Below, in pieces: positions 1-7,876 of a stretch of DNA of 31,221 nucleotides. Made by a program: the position numbers and the translations under genes. The DNA lies in the NCBI GenBank assembly GCA_964481485.1, contig CAYZVM010000045.1, positions 1-31,221 of the forward strand. Reading direction: 5' to 3'. The notes under the pieces were generated by a model. That model made no database searches, was not told where the DNA came from, and saw only the letters and a list, made by a program, of their open reading frames with translations. This stretch comes from M3007 sp964481485. Its GTDB lineage: Bacteria; Bacteroidota; Bacteroidia; Chitinophagales; Saprospiraceae. Every line of letters starts with the position of its first letter. Within the stretch, counting starts at the first letter, position 1.

Positions 1-1905
1 ATGCTCAGCCTCTCCAACATCTACGTCCAATACGGCAACCGCATCCTGCTCGACGGGGTCAATTTTGTGCTCAAGCCCGGCGAACGCGTCGGCCTCGTGG
101 GCCGCAACGGCGCGGGAAAATCCACGCTTTTGAAAATCATCGCCAACGAGATGTCGCCCCACGAAGGCAACGTGGTGGTGCCTGCCCATTTCACCCTCGG
201 CTATCTGCACCAAGATATGCTGATGCCCAAAGGCAAAACCGTCATTGCCGAGACGATGACGGCGTTTTCAGAAATCTTGGAGCTCGAAAAAGAATTGCGC
301 CACATCGAAAATGAACTCGCCACCCGAGAGGACTACGAATCCGATGCCTACCACAAACTCATCGAACAGATGGGCGACCTGAACGACCACCTGCACCACC
401 TCGGCCACGCCACCACGCAGGCCGACGCGGAAAAGGTGCTCGCCGGTCTCGGTTTTCAGCCATCGGACATGACGCGCCTGACCGACGAATTCTCCGGCGG
501 CTGGCAAATGCGCATCGAACTCGCCAAGATGCTGCTCCGCCAGCCTGACCTCCTGCTACTCGACGAGCCGACCAACCACCTCGACATCGAGAGCATTCTC
601 TGGCTCGAAAACTGGCTGTTCAACTACCCCGGCATGGTCATCGTCATCAGCCACGACCGGCGTTTTCTCGACAACGTGACCAACCGCACGGCGGAAATCT
701 CGCTCGGCAAAATTTTCGACTACAAGGCGCCCTATTCCAAATATGTGGAACTCAGCGCCGAACGCCGCGAGCAGATGCAAAATGCCTACGAAAACCAGCA
801 GCGCGTCATCGCCGATAAAGAGCGCACCATCGCCCGGTTTATGGCCAAAGCCAGCAAAACCAGCATGGCGCAATCCATGCAAAAACAGCTGGACAAATTG
901 GAGCGCATCGAAATCGCCGACACGGACACATCCACCATGCGGATTCGCTTCCCCGATGCCCCGCGTTCGGGCGAAGTAGTGGCGAAAGCCGAACATTTGA
1001 GCAAACGCTACGGCAATTTGAAAGTGCTGGAAAATGTTGATTTTCAAATGCTGCGCGGCGAGCGCGTCGCATTCGTGGGTCAAAACGGGCAGGGGAAAAC
1101 CACGCTGGCAAAAATCCTCATCGGCCATGAACCAGCCACCTCAGGCAAGGTCACGCTCGGCCACAACGTCAGCATCGGCTATTACGCACAGAATCAGGCC
1201 GAGAACCTTGACCCGAAACTGACGCTCCTGCAAACGATGGAAAACAACTCGCCCGAAGAAATGCGCACCAAACTCCGCAGCATTTTGGGGGCTTTCCTGT
1301 TCAGCGGCGAGGATGTGGACAAAAAAGTATCAGCCCTCAGCGGCGGCGAACGCGCGCGCTTGGCACTGGCTTGTATGCTGCTCCGTCCGTTCAACTTTCT
1401 CCTGCTTGACGAGCCGACCAACCACTTGGACATGCTCTCCAAAGATGTGTTGAAACAGGCATTGGCGGCATACAACGGCACTTTGCTGGTGGTGAGCCAC
1501 GACCGAGAATTTCTTTCGGACTTGACCACGCGGACGATCGAATTCCGCGACGGGCATTTGAAAGAGTACCTTGGCGATGTCAATTATTTCTTGGAAAAAA
1601 GGAGGCTGGACAATATGCGCGATGTGGAAAAACGAACCACGTCTGGCGGTGGCCGGGCATCGGACAACGGGGTGCAGGTGCTTGGTTCGGAAGAAAAGAA
1701 ACTGCTACAACGCGCCGTACAAAAAGCCGAAAAACGCATCAGCGAACTGGAAGGCGAACTGGGCAAATGGGAGCAAAAAATGGCCGACCCGGCATTTTAC
1801 AACAAGCCCGAATCGGGCGAGGCGATTAGAAAATACAACAATTTGAAAGCCGAACTCGAAACCGTTTATGGCGAGTGGGAGTTGGCGGTGGAAAGGTTAG
1901 GGTGA
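1..1905 (+). CDS. ABC-F family ATPase (Uup/EttA-like ribosome-associated)
   Basis: This 634-residue protein has two ABC ATPase domains in one chain and no membrane segments, which is the ABC-F layout; family members act on the ribosome (translation factor or antibiotic protection) rather than in transport. The first domain has Walker A GRNGAGKST (34-42), signature FSGGW (164-168) and Walker B LLDEPTNHLD (186-195). The charged inter-domain linker covers about 245-310. The second domain has Walker A GQNGQGKTT (360-368), signature LSGGE (446-450) and a second LLLDEPTNHLD (467-477). Residues 562-632 form a charged coiled-coil C-terminal domain as in Uup/ABCF3-like members. The ATG is the first base of the window, so the promoter is not visible. 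The subfamily (Uup, EttA-like or resistance type) cannot be settled by eye. Confidence 0.95.
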   Translation: MLSLSNIYVQYGNRILLDGVNFVLKPGERVGLVGRNGAGKSTLLKIIANEMSPHEGNVVVPAHFTLGYLHQDMLMPKGKTVIAETMTAFSEILELEKELRHIENELATREDYESDAYHKLIEQMGDLNDHLHHLGHATTQADAEKVLAGLGFQPSDMTRLTDEFSGGWQMRIELAKMLLRQPDLLLLDEPTNHLDIESILWLENWLFNYPGMVIVISHDRRFLDNVTNRTAEISLGKIFDYKAPYSKYVELSAERREQMQNAYENQQRVIADKERTIARFMAKASKTSMAQSMQKQLDKLERIEIADTDTSTMRIRFPDAPRSGEVVAKAEHLSKRYGNLKVLENVDFQMLRGERVAFVGQNGQGKTTLAKILIGHEPATSGKVTLGHNVSIGYYAQNQAENLDPKLTLLQTMENNSPEEMRTKLRSILGAFLFSGEDVDKKVSALSGGERARLALACMLLRPFNFLLLDEPTNHLDMLSKDVLKQALAAYNGTLLVVSHDREFLSDLTTRTIEFRDGHLKEYLGDVNYFLEKRRLDNMRDVEKRTTSGGGRASDNGVQVLGSEEKKLLQRAVQKAEKRISELEGELGKWEQKMADPAFYNKPESGEAIRKYNNLKAELETVYGEWELAVERLG

Positions 1906-1939
1906 CAACTCAAGTTCATCATTTTCAAATAGTTAAGCG

Positions 1940-1967
1940 GTATATCGGATTTGCAAATCTGCTATAC
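1940..1967. repeat. 28-bp interrupted palindrome
   Basis: The perfect 12-bp palindrome GATTTGCAAATC (1948-1959) is flanked by outer arms GTATA (1940-1944) and TATAC (1963-1967). As RNA the whole unit can pair except for one position (1945/1962), counting one G-U. It lies between the ABC-F gene and the next ORF. No T run follows, so it is not a standard terminator; it may be an operator or a dispersed palindromic element. Confidence 0.6.
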
Positions 1968-2026
1968 AATTGGCAATCAAAGCACTGCTTCCGAAATAGT
2001 TTCGTTTGATTTTGCGCAGATATTAA

Positions 2027-3526
2027 ATGAAAAAAACAGACTCCCCCCGCGTTTTTTGGATTGTTTTCCTGTCAGTCGCAGCGGTCTTTATGGCCTACCT
2101 TTTTGCGCGTATGTGGTGCATCCCCGTCACGCACGATGAGGCCTACACTACTGCCGTCATGCGGCAGCACACAGTGGCTCAACTCATCGCGTTCGACTAC
2201 GGCCACATCAGTGCAAATAATCATGTGCTCAACTCGCTTTTCATCAAAACTTGGACGGGGATTTGGGGTCTTTCGCCGCTCACACTCCGTTTCGGGAATT
2301 TGCTGGCGGGTGCCTTCTACCTGTGGTGCGGCTACCTCTTGCTGAGTCGTTTTTTTCAAAACAACTCGTTGAGAATCATCGGCTTGGTTGTCTGGATTGC
2401 CAATCCCTACCTCCTCGAATTTTTTGGTCTGGCGCGTGGCTACGGAATGTCGGCGGCCTTTGAATCGGGTGCCATCGTGTTCGGCGCACTCTTTTTGCAA
2501 GCCAAGTATGATGACCCGCTGCGGCTCAAAAACCTGAAAGCCGCGTTCATCTTCGCGGCGCTTGCTGTGTGGGCCAATTTTTCCCTGCTCAATTTTTACG
2601 TTTGCTTTTTGCTACTGCTGGCTTTTGCCTTGTTCCGCAATATCAGCCCGCATTGGAAGTCGGAACTGAAAATCCTTTTGGTGACATCGGGCGTGCTTTT
2701 CTTATTGATTTTCAAACCTTTGGGAAAAATAAGTAAGGCTGGTGACGTTGTTTATTTTGGAGAAAAAGGCTCTTTGGGCGACGCGGCACAAAGTTTCGCC
2801 GATTGCCTGTTGGTAGGAAAAAGGTATTTCGGCGACGGCACATTGGGACTGTTGCAATGGGTTTTGGTCGGCATCTGCGTGGCCTCGTTTTTCTCCGCTT
2901 TGTGGCTTTTGTGGCAAAGTCGCTGGAAAATGACGACCCATGCGTGGCTGCTGATATTGTTTCCCGGCGTGGTCGTTGCCAATTTGCTGATTACCAAAAT
3001 TGCGGGTTCCTCGTACTTGGATGTCCGTGCCGCCATCTTTTTCTATCCGCTTTTGGCTTGCTCCATTTTGGGTTTGTTGAAAATGTTGCCGGAGCGAAAC
3101 AAGGCTGTTTTTTGGGGATTGGGCCCCGTTTTTCCCGTTCTTTTGACTGCCAATTTATTGAGAAACGTCAACCTCCGGGAGGCTTACGAATGGCGTTACG
3201 ACCGCGACACATACAAGGTGCTGAATTTTATCGAAAAATTCTACGCCGCCGAATCACGCACAGCACCCTACTCTCTAAGTTGCCATTGTCTCCAGTATCC
3301 CTCGTTCAAATTTTACATTGAATGGATGAAATCCGCCCGCTACACCCGTGTGGTGGGGCCGGAAGTGCGGGAAGTACCGTGCAACATAGCAGGCTCTGTG
3401 GAGCAGGGAACCGATTTTTTCTATGTCCCGAAGACGCAGTTGGAGCATTTCCAGCAAGGTTTTGAGGTGGTGCTGGAACTCGGCGAAAAAGACAGCAAAC
3501 GGGTACTTTTGCGCAAAAAAGGTTGA
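2027..3526 (+). CDS. GT-C type membrane glycosyltransferase-like protein
   Basis: A polytopic membrane protein of 499 residues with roughly 10-12 hydrophobic segments. A TM helix at about 8-28 is followed by an extracytoplasmic loop holding HDEAYT (36-41), the acidic motif expected of GT-C (GT39/PMT/ArnT-like) enzymes, which transfer sugars from lipid-phosphate donors at the outer face of the membrane. The C-terminal ~110 residues are soluble. It is the first gene of a tight three-gene cluster: the next start lies 2 nt past its stop. Donor and acceptor cannot be read from sequence. The ATG at 2027 precedes MKKTDS and the first TM helix; no strong Shine-Dalgarno is seen. A second, unrelated-looking GT-C gene lies at 20735-22300. 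Confidence 0.75.
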   Translation: MKKTDSPRVFWIVFLSVAAVFMAYLFARMWCIPVTHDEAYTTAVMRQHTVAQLIAFDYGHISANNHVLNSLFIKTWTGIWGLSPLTLRFGNLLAGAFYLWCGYLLLSRFFQNNSLRIIGLVVWIANPYLLEFFGLARGYGMSAAFESGAIVFGALFLQAKYDDPLRLKNLKAAFIFAALAVWANFSLLNFYVCFLLLLAFALFRNISPHWKSELKILLVTSGVLFLLIFKPLGKISKAGDVVYFGEKGSLGDAAQSFADCLLVGKRYFGDGTLGLLQWVLVGICVASFFSALWLLWQSRWKMTTHAWLLILFPGVVVANLLITKIAGSSYLDVRAAIFFYPLLACSILGLLKMLPERNKAVFWGLGPVFPVLLTANLLRNVNLREAYEWRYDRDTYKVLNFIEKFYAAESRTAPYSLSCHCLQYPSFKFYIEWMKSARYTRVVGPEVREVPCNIAGSVEQGTDFFYVPKTQLEHFQQGFEVVLELGEKDSKRVLLRKKG

Positions 3527-3528
3527 TT

Positions 3529-3789
3529 ATGAGCACAGCAGACCTCACCAGCGGTATCGGCGTATCCCTCATTCTCCTTGCATTTTCGCTCAATACCTTT
3601 GGCGTCTTGAGCCGCGAAGACCGCAGTTATTTTGTCTTGAACCTCTTCGGTGGCTTGCTCGCCAGCGTCGGGGCGTGGCTTATCCATTCCATGCCATTTT
3701 TGGTGCTGGAAATCACGTGGACGGTAGTGGCAATAGTCGGTTTGGCAAAGTCGTTCCATCGAAAACCTTCCGACCATGCAGGCTCTTGA
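3529..3789 (+). CDS. CBU_0592-family small membrane protein
   Basis: An 86-residue protein with three hydrophobic segments (about 6-25, 33-53 and 57-75), matching in length and pattern the CBU_0592-type small membrane proteins (hydrophobic core, central NLFGGLLASVGAW-like stretch, terminal TWTVVAIVGLAK helix). Function is unknown. The ATG at 3529 was chosen; a TTG at 3523 in the same frame overlaps the upstream stop. It sits 2 nt after the glycosyltransferase-like gene and its last 14 bases overlap the next gene, which suggests translational coupling. Confidence 0.75.
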   Translation: MSTADLTSGIGVSLILLAFSLNTFGVLSREDRSYFVLNLFGGLLASVGAWLIHSMPFLVLEITWTVVAIVGLAKSFHRKPSDHAGS

Positions 3790-4312
3790 CACCCGTTTCA
3801 AAATTTACGCTTTTTTCGCCATTTTCGCCCTCTTTGGCTTTGTCTGGCTCTACGTCCGCGAGTTTGCAGTGCTGTCCAACACTATTGGGGCGAAAGGGCT
3901 GGTCGTTGGCTCCATGTTGGTGGCGGCATTTGCGGCGGGCGGGGCGCTGTGGCGGTGGCGCGAGCGGTTCACACCTTGGGAGCGGCACCTGCCCGAAGTA
4001 TTGATAATATTGGTTTTCAGCGTGTTGTTTGCGCCGTTGTTTGGGAGTTGGCTCAATCGGGCATTTGGCAGCACCAAAAATCAGCCTTTTGAATTTGTTT
4101 CCGAAGCACCTTATTTCGCCTCGAACTATGGCCTTTTGAAAGGTGAAAAAATACAACCTACGGGCTACCATCTGACGGTGCAGGAAAACGGGCGTTTGCA
4201 CCATTTTAAGTACAAAAAACAAACCTACTATCCCATCACAAAACCCGGCGACAAGGTGCTTTTACCCGTGCGAAAAGGGCTGTTTGGGTGCCGAGTCGTA
4301 CTGCTGAAATGA
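3776..4312 (+). CDS. Unknown membrane protein with three TM helices and a C-terminal soluble domain
   Basis: A 178-residue protein not recognised as a named family. Hydrophobic segments lie at about 9-29, 38-59 and 73-93; the remaining ~85 residues (from about 94) are polar, rich in aromatic and basic residues, and end in a beta-like stretch (KVLLPVRKGLFGCRVVLLK). It overlaps the preceding gene by 14 bp and ends 25 bp before the transsulfuration enzyme gene, so it belongs with the upstream membrane cluster. The arrangement suggests an envelope role, but that is only inference. Confidence 0.7.
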   Translation: MQALDTRFKIYAFFAIFALFGFVWLYVREFAVLSNTIGAKGLVVGSMLVAAFAAGGALWRWRERFTPWERHLPEVLIILVFSVLFAPLFGSWLNRAFGSTKNQPFEFVSEAPYFASNYGLLKGEKIQPTGYHLTVQENGRLHHFKYKKQTYYPITKPGDKVLLPVRKGLFGCRVVLLK

Positions 4313-4337
4313 CTTTTAATTACACTAAAAACTTTCA

Positions 4338-5549
4338 ATGACCATGCGCATAGATTCGCTCACCGTCAAAGAACGCCCCGACAACCGCACCACTGCGCCG
4401 CACGTGCTGCCCATTTATGCCACCTCGTCGTTCGCTTTCGACGACATCAATCAGGGTATAGAAATTTTCAAAAACATCGAAAGCGGCCACGTTTACAGTC
4501 GCTATGCCAACCCGACGGTGGACACGGTGGCGGCCAAAATCGCCGACCTTGAAACGCACGGCCTCGGCCTCGAAGCCTCGGCGGTGATGACTTCCAGCGG
4601 GATGTCGGCCATTTCGACTTTGCTGCTCGGCGTGTTGAAATCGGGCGATAAAGTATTGACACAGGGCAACTTGTACGGCGGCACGACGGAATTGCTGACC
4701 GCCGTGTTTGGCCAATTTGGCATAGAAACGGTGCTGACCGACCTGCGCGATTTGAACCGCGTGGAGGCTATTTTATCAAATGACTCTAATGACCCCAATT
4801 ACCGAAATATCCGTCTGCTCTACTGCGAAACGCCCGCCAACCCCACGCTCGCCTGTGTGGACATTCGGGCATTGGCCGAAATCTCGCACCGGCACAGCGC
4901 GTTGTGCGCCATTGACAACACGTTTTCGACGCCGCTTTTGCAACAGCCTTTTGCGCACGGCGTGGATTTTATCATTCATTCCACGACGAAATACCTGAAC
5001 GGCCACGGCAATTCTACGGCGGGCATTATCGTGGGTTTGGACAAAACGCTGATGCGCAAAAACGTGTGGAAAGCAATGAAACTCGTCGGCACCAATTGCT
5101 CGCCGTTCGAGGCGTGGCTGACGCACAACGGTATGAAAACCTTGGCGTTGCGCATGGGACGTCATTGTGCCAACGCGCTCGCGCTGGCTGAATTTTTGGA
5201 AAAACACCCGGCGGTGGATCGCGTGAATTATCCCGGCCTACCTTCCCATCCCGACCATGAGTTGGCAAAACGACAGATGCGCGGCGGCTTCGGTGGGATG
5301 CTGAGTTTTGAACTCAAAGGCGGCCTCGAAGCGGGCATTGCGTGTATGAACCGCATCAAATTCTGCACGCTCGCACCCACGCTCGGCGACGTGGACACGC
5401 TCATCCTGCACCCGGCATCAAGTTCGCATATCGCCGTTCCGAAAGAAATCCGCGAGCAAAACGGCATCACGGACGGCATGATTCGGGTGTCGGTGGGCAT
5501 TGAAAATGTGGGGGACATTATCGGGGATTTGGCAGGGGCAATGGGTTAG
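4338..5549 (+). CDS. PLP-dependent transsulfuration enzyme (cystathionine gamma-synthase / gamma-lyase / methionine gamma-lyase family)
   Basis: A 403-residue Cys/Met-metabolism PLP enzyme of full family length. Visible landmarks: YSRYANPT (53-60, phosphate-binding Tyr/Arg of the neighbouring subunit), SSGMSA (86-91), YGGT (113-116), ETPANPT (164-170), the cofactor-ring Asp in AIDNTFSTPL (D193) and the Schiff-base lysine in HSTTKYLNGHGN (K218). The C-terminal domain has the conserved LAPTLGDVDTL and HPASSSH stretches. The family interconverts cysteine, homocysteine and methionine via cystathionine; gamma-synthase, gamma-lyase and methionine gamma-lyase activity cannot be separated by eye. A cystathionine beta-synthase-like gene at 9978-10979 would supply cystathionine, which favours gamma-lyase (reverse transsulfuration). 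The ATG at 4338 is followed by a second in-frame ATG two codons later. Confidence 0.9.
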   Translation: MTMRIDSLTVKERPDNRTTAPHVLPIYATSSFAFDDINQGIEIFKNIESGHVYSRYANPTVDTVAAKIADLETHGLGLEASAVMTSSGMSAISTLLLGVLKSGDKVLTQGNLYGGTTELLTAVFGQFGIETVLTDLRDLNRVEAILSNDSNDPNYRNIRLLYCETPANPTLACVDIRALAEISHRHSALCAIDNTFSTPLLQQPFAHGVDFIIHSTTKYLNGHGNSTAGIIVGLDKTLMRKNVWKAMKLVGTNCSPFEAWLTHNGMKTLALRMGRHCANALALAEFLEKHPAVDRVNYPGLPSHPDHELAKRQMRGGFGGMLSFELKGGLEAGIACMNRIKFCTLAPTLGDVDTLILHPASSSHIAVPKEIREQNGITDGMIRVSVGIENVGDIIGDLAGAMG

Positions 5550-5559
5550 TATAACTTTG
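5528..5559 (+). promoter_or_regulatory. Bacteroidota-type promoter (TTTG-N20-TAACTTTG)
   Basis: TTTG (5528-5531) and TAACTTTG (5552-5559) are separated by 20 bp, an exact fit to the Bacteroidota -33/-7 consensus. The -33 box lies inside the 3' end of the transsulfuration gene. Transcription would start near 5565, giving a leader of about 250 nt before the AraC-type gene. A small RNA in that leader is not excluded. Confidence 0.6.
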
Positions 5560-5624
5560 TGTCTGCCGACCAGCGAAAAATCACGTCGCGCGAAAATTGG
5601 ATAAACAATTGAAATTTGGAACAT

Positions 5625-5644
5625 ACGTGAAAAGAACGTGAAAA
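5625..5644 (+). promoter_or_regulatory. Direct repeat ACGTGAAAA x2, possible operator
   Basis: ACGTGAAAA occurs at 5625-5633 and again at 5636-5644, 11 bp apart, about one helical turn. Direct repeats on one face of the helix are typical AraC-family binding sites. It lies upstream of the AraC-type gene and downstream of the promoter at 5528-5559, so it could serve autoregulation. The rest of 5560-5805 shows no other clear signal. Confidence 0.35.
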
Positions 5645-5817
5645 CACATCTGCGAACTTTGTGGCAGAAATTGGCGCATTTGCTCAAATGATTCTTGTAG
5701 ACAATACGCTTTTGGGCTGCTTAGTTCTTTGCTGACCAATCCTCGAACAAATTGATGTCAAACCAATAATGCTCTGCCCCCATGCCGACCAAAACCCCAA
5801 ATGTTGAGGAGGAATTT

Positions 5818-6141
5818 ATGTCCACTCTGCACCAAACCATCGAAAAACATCTCTCCGATTCTTCTTTTACTGTCGCACGGCTCACCCGGCTTGTGGGTAT
5901 AAGCCGGACGGCTCTCCATCGAAAACTTATTCAGCGGACAGGGTTATCTGCTTCCGCTTACGTGCGGCACATTCGGGTAAAATATGCCAAGGATTTGTTG
6001 CTACGGCATCCAGATTGGTGCATTTGCCATGTGGCGTATGAAGTGGGGTTCAACACGCCGAGTTATTTCACGCGAGTTTTCAAATCAATACACGGCACTG
6101 GGCCTGAGGCATTTCGGCAAAATATACGACGGGACTCTTGA
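5818..6141 (+). CDS. AraC-type DNA-binding protein, HTH domain only
   Basis: A 107-residue protein consisting almost wholly of an AraC/XylS double helix-turn-helix: first HTH about 17-38 (SFTVARLTRLVGISRTALHR), linker helix RHIRVKYAKDLLLRH (50-64), second HTH about 69-93 (ICHVAYEVGFNTPSYFTRVFK) and the closing GTGPEAFRQ. It lacks the usual ~150-200 residue sensor domain, so it resembles short MarA/SoxS-type regulators. The start at 5818 was preferred because GAGGAGG (5806-5812) lies 5 nt upstream, a strong Shine-Dalgarno that is rare in Bacteroidota; an in-frame ATG at 5782 would add 12 residues. It ends 82 bp before the S8 peptidase gene on the same strand and is its likely regulator (inference). 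Confidence 0.85.
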   Translation: MSTLHQTIEKHLSDSSFTVARLTRLVGISRTALHRKLIQRTGLSASAYVRHIRVKYAKDLLLRHPDWCICHVAYEVGFNTPSYFTRVFKSIHGTGPEAFRQNIRRDS

Positions 6142-6223
6142 TTGGCCTGGTTGGAGGGCTGTCTTTCTTTTCGACGGTAAATAAATCCACACAAACCTAT
6201 TATTCACCAAAAAATTAAAAACA

Positions 6224-7777
6224 ATGACTGACCTTAAAATCATTGTCGAGCTCCGCTATGACAAGAAACTGGCGGACTTTACCTCACGCACAACGGAAAA
6301 AGGAGAGCGGTCGCTGGACACGAAACGCGTCCCGCTCGTCGAAGGCATCACTTACGACAAAGACTTTCCGCCTGTTTTTTTACCCGGCATTAAATCCACA
6401 CCGCCATCCGGGGACTCGCGCGACATTTCTGAATCCTTCCAGTTGGATGAAAAACCAGAAAATGGCACCTACATCGTCAGAGGCACGGTGCCAAATTTGA
6501 AAGCATTGGAAACGCTCGAAAAAACCCTGGGTCAAAAAAGCGAAGTAGTCGGGATTTTTTCTGACGTACAGATTCAATCGACAATCATCTGCCCCGGCAG
6601 TCCCGCGATGGGAACCGACGCGGGTGTCGAGCGCCTATTGTGTACGGAAAAACTGCACCAATGTGGTCTGGACGGATTGGGCGTTTTGGTGGCGGTCGTA
6701 GACACGGGCATCAACTTGGCCTACCTGCAATCACGCGGGAAAAACCCGGGTTTCGACCAGTTCAGAAGCTGGGTGCCACAAGCTGGCCTTATTCCCGGAC
6801 AACTCCCTATCGGCCACGGCACCATGGTCGCTTATGATGTCACCATCGCCGCTCCCAAATGCACCTTGCTCGACATCGCCCTGCTTCAGTCGCAAACACA
6901 AGGCTCCACCATTATGTCGGGATTATTGAGCGATGCGGTGCTGGCTTACAGCCATCTTATCAACATCATCGCTGGGCCGCGCAGGCCAGGAGAACTCAAT
7001 GCTCTAGTGGTCAACAACAGTTGGGGGATGTTTCACCCTTCTTGGGATTTCCCAATCGGCCATCCCGGCAACTACAGCGACAACCCCAACCACCCCTTCA
7101 ACAGAATCGTAGGGACGCTGGAACGCGCCGGTGCCGACATTCTTTTTGCGGCGGGAAATTGCGGAGCAGACTGCCCCGATGGTCGTTGCCAGCGTGAAAC
7201 AACAAGGAGCATATACGGTGCGAATTCTCACCCACAGGTACTCACCGTAGCCGGCGTGGACGTGAGCAAGGAGCGAGTCGGTTATTCGTCCATCGGGCCA
7301 GGCCGGTTGAGCCGCATGAAGCCAGACATCAGTGGCTACACACATTTCAGAGGCTCAGGGGTTTATGCCGCCGATGGAGGCACTTCTGCGGCATCGCCAG
7401 TGGTGGCAGGCGTGGTCGCGGCTTTGCGCTCTCAAATGCCCAACAACCTCGCCGACCCTTCGACTTCTCCTGCCGCCGTCCGAGCCTTGCTGACCAAAAC
7501 GGCGGAAGACCGCGGGCTAATCGGCTACGATTTTGAATATGGATGGGGCATCGTGAATGGGTGCAAAATCGCCGAACTTTTCTGTGGTGAGAAAGAAGAG
7601 GAAGATCCGAAGTGCAAAAAAGTGGTCTATAAAGTTATCAAATGCAAAAAGGAGGTGGAGCCCCAATGCCATTGCCGCCCTGTGCAGTGCTGCGAAGAAG
7701 AAGAGATAGAGATTGAATGTGACTGCGGCTGCCAAGACGCAGAAAAAAAGAAAAGAACAGGTCTCGAAGCCGCATGA
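6224..7777 (+). CDS. S8 family (subtilisin-like) serine peptidase, no signal peptide, Cys-rich tail
   Basis: A 517-residue subtilase with a complete catalytic set: Asp160 in VAVVDTGIN, His198 in GHGT, oxyanion Asn312 in AAGNCG and Ser388 in GGTSAASP. Residues 1-120 form an N-terminal region whose end (GTYIVRGTV 81-89, then VVGIFSDVQI 108-117) resembles an I9 propeptide-like fold. No signal peptide or TM helix is present, so it appears cytoplasmic or exported by a non-Sec route. The last ~65 residues (454-503) hold ten cysteines in a Lys/Glu-rich setting, including CHC, CC and CDCGC, which suggests metal or disulfide binding. It follows the AraC-type gene; a terminator hairpin separates it from the small downstream gene, which encodes an I9-like protein. 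Neighbours suggest a regulated protease/inhibitor set. Confidence 0.9.
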   Translation: MTDLKIIVELRYDKKLADFTSRTTEKGERSLDTKRVPLVEGITYDKDFPPVFLPGIKSTPPSGDSRDISESFQLDEKPENGTYIVRGTVPNLKALETLEKTLGQKSEVVGIFSDVQIQSTIICPGSPAMGTDAGVERLLCTEKLHQCGLDGLGVLVAVVDTGINLAYLQSRGKNPGFDQFRSWVPQAGLIPGQLPIGHGTMVAYDVTIAAPKCTLLDIALLQSQTQGSTIMSGLLSDAVLAYSHLINIIAGPRRPGELNALVVNNSWGMFHPSWDFPIGHPGNYSDNPNHPFNRIVGTLERAGADILFAAGNCGADCPDGRCQRETTRSIYGANSHPQVLTVAGVDVSKERVGYSSIGPGRLSRMKPDISGYTHFRGSGVYAADGGTSAASPVVAGVVAALRSQMPNNLADPSTSPAAVRALLTKTAEDRGLIGYDFEYGWGIVNGCKIAELFCGEKEEEDPKCKKVVYKVIKCKKEVEPQCHCRPVQCCEEEEIEIECDCGCQDAEKKKRTGLEAA

Positions 7778-7814
7778 TTGCTGCCAACGGCAATACGCAG
7801 CCTTCTATTAAAAG

Positions 7815-7849
7815 TGAGAAAGTGGGTCAAACCATTTTCTCATTTTTTT
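7815..7849 (+). terminator. Intrinsic terminator/attenuator between peptidase and small gene
   Basis: An 11-bp stem (TGAGAAAGTGG 7815-7825 with CCATTTTCTCA 7832-7842, one G-U) with a 6-nt loop is followed directly by seven Ts. It lies 37 bp after the peptidase stop and 28 bp before the next start, so it may limit read-through into the small gene. Confidence 0.75.
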
Positions 7850-7876
7850 CTTTTAACCAACAAATGATCAGGCAAA

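Noticed and set aside
556..1128. 190-codon ORF on the minus strand
   Set aside because: Shadow of the ABC-F gene.
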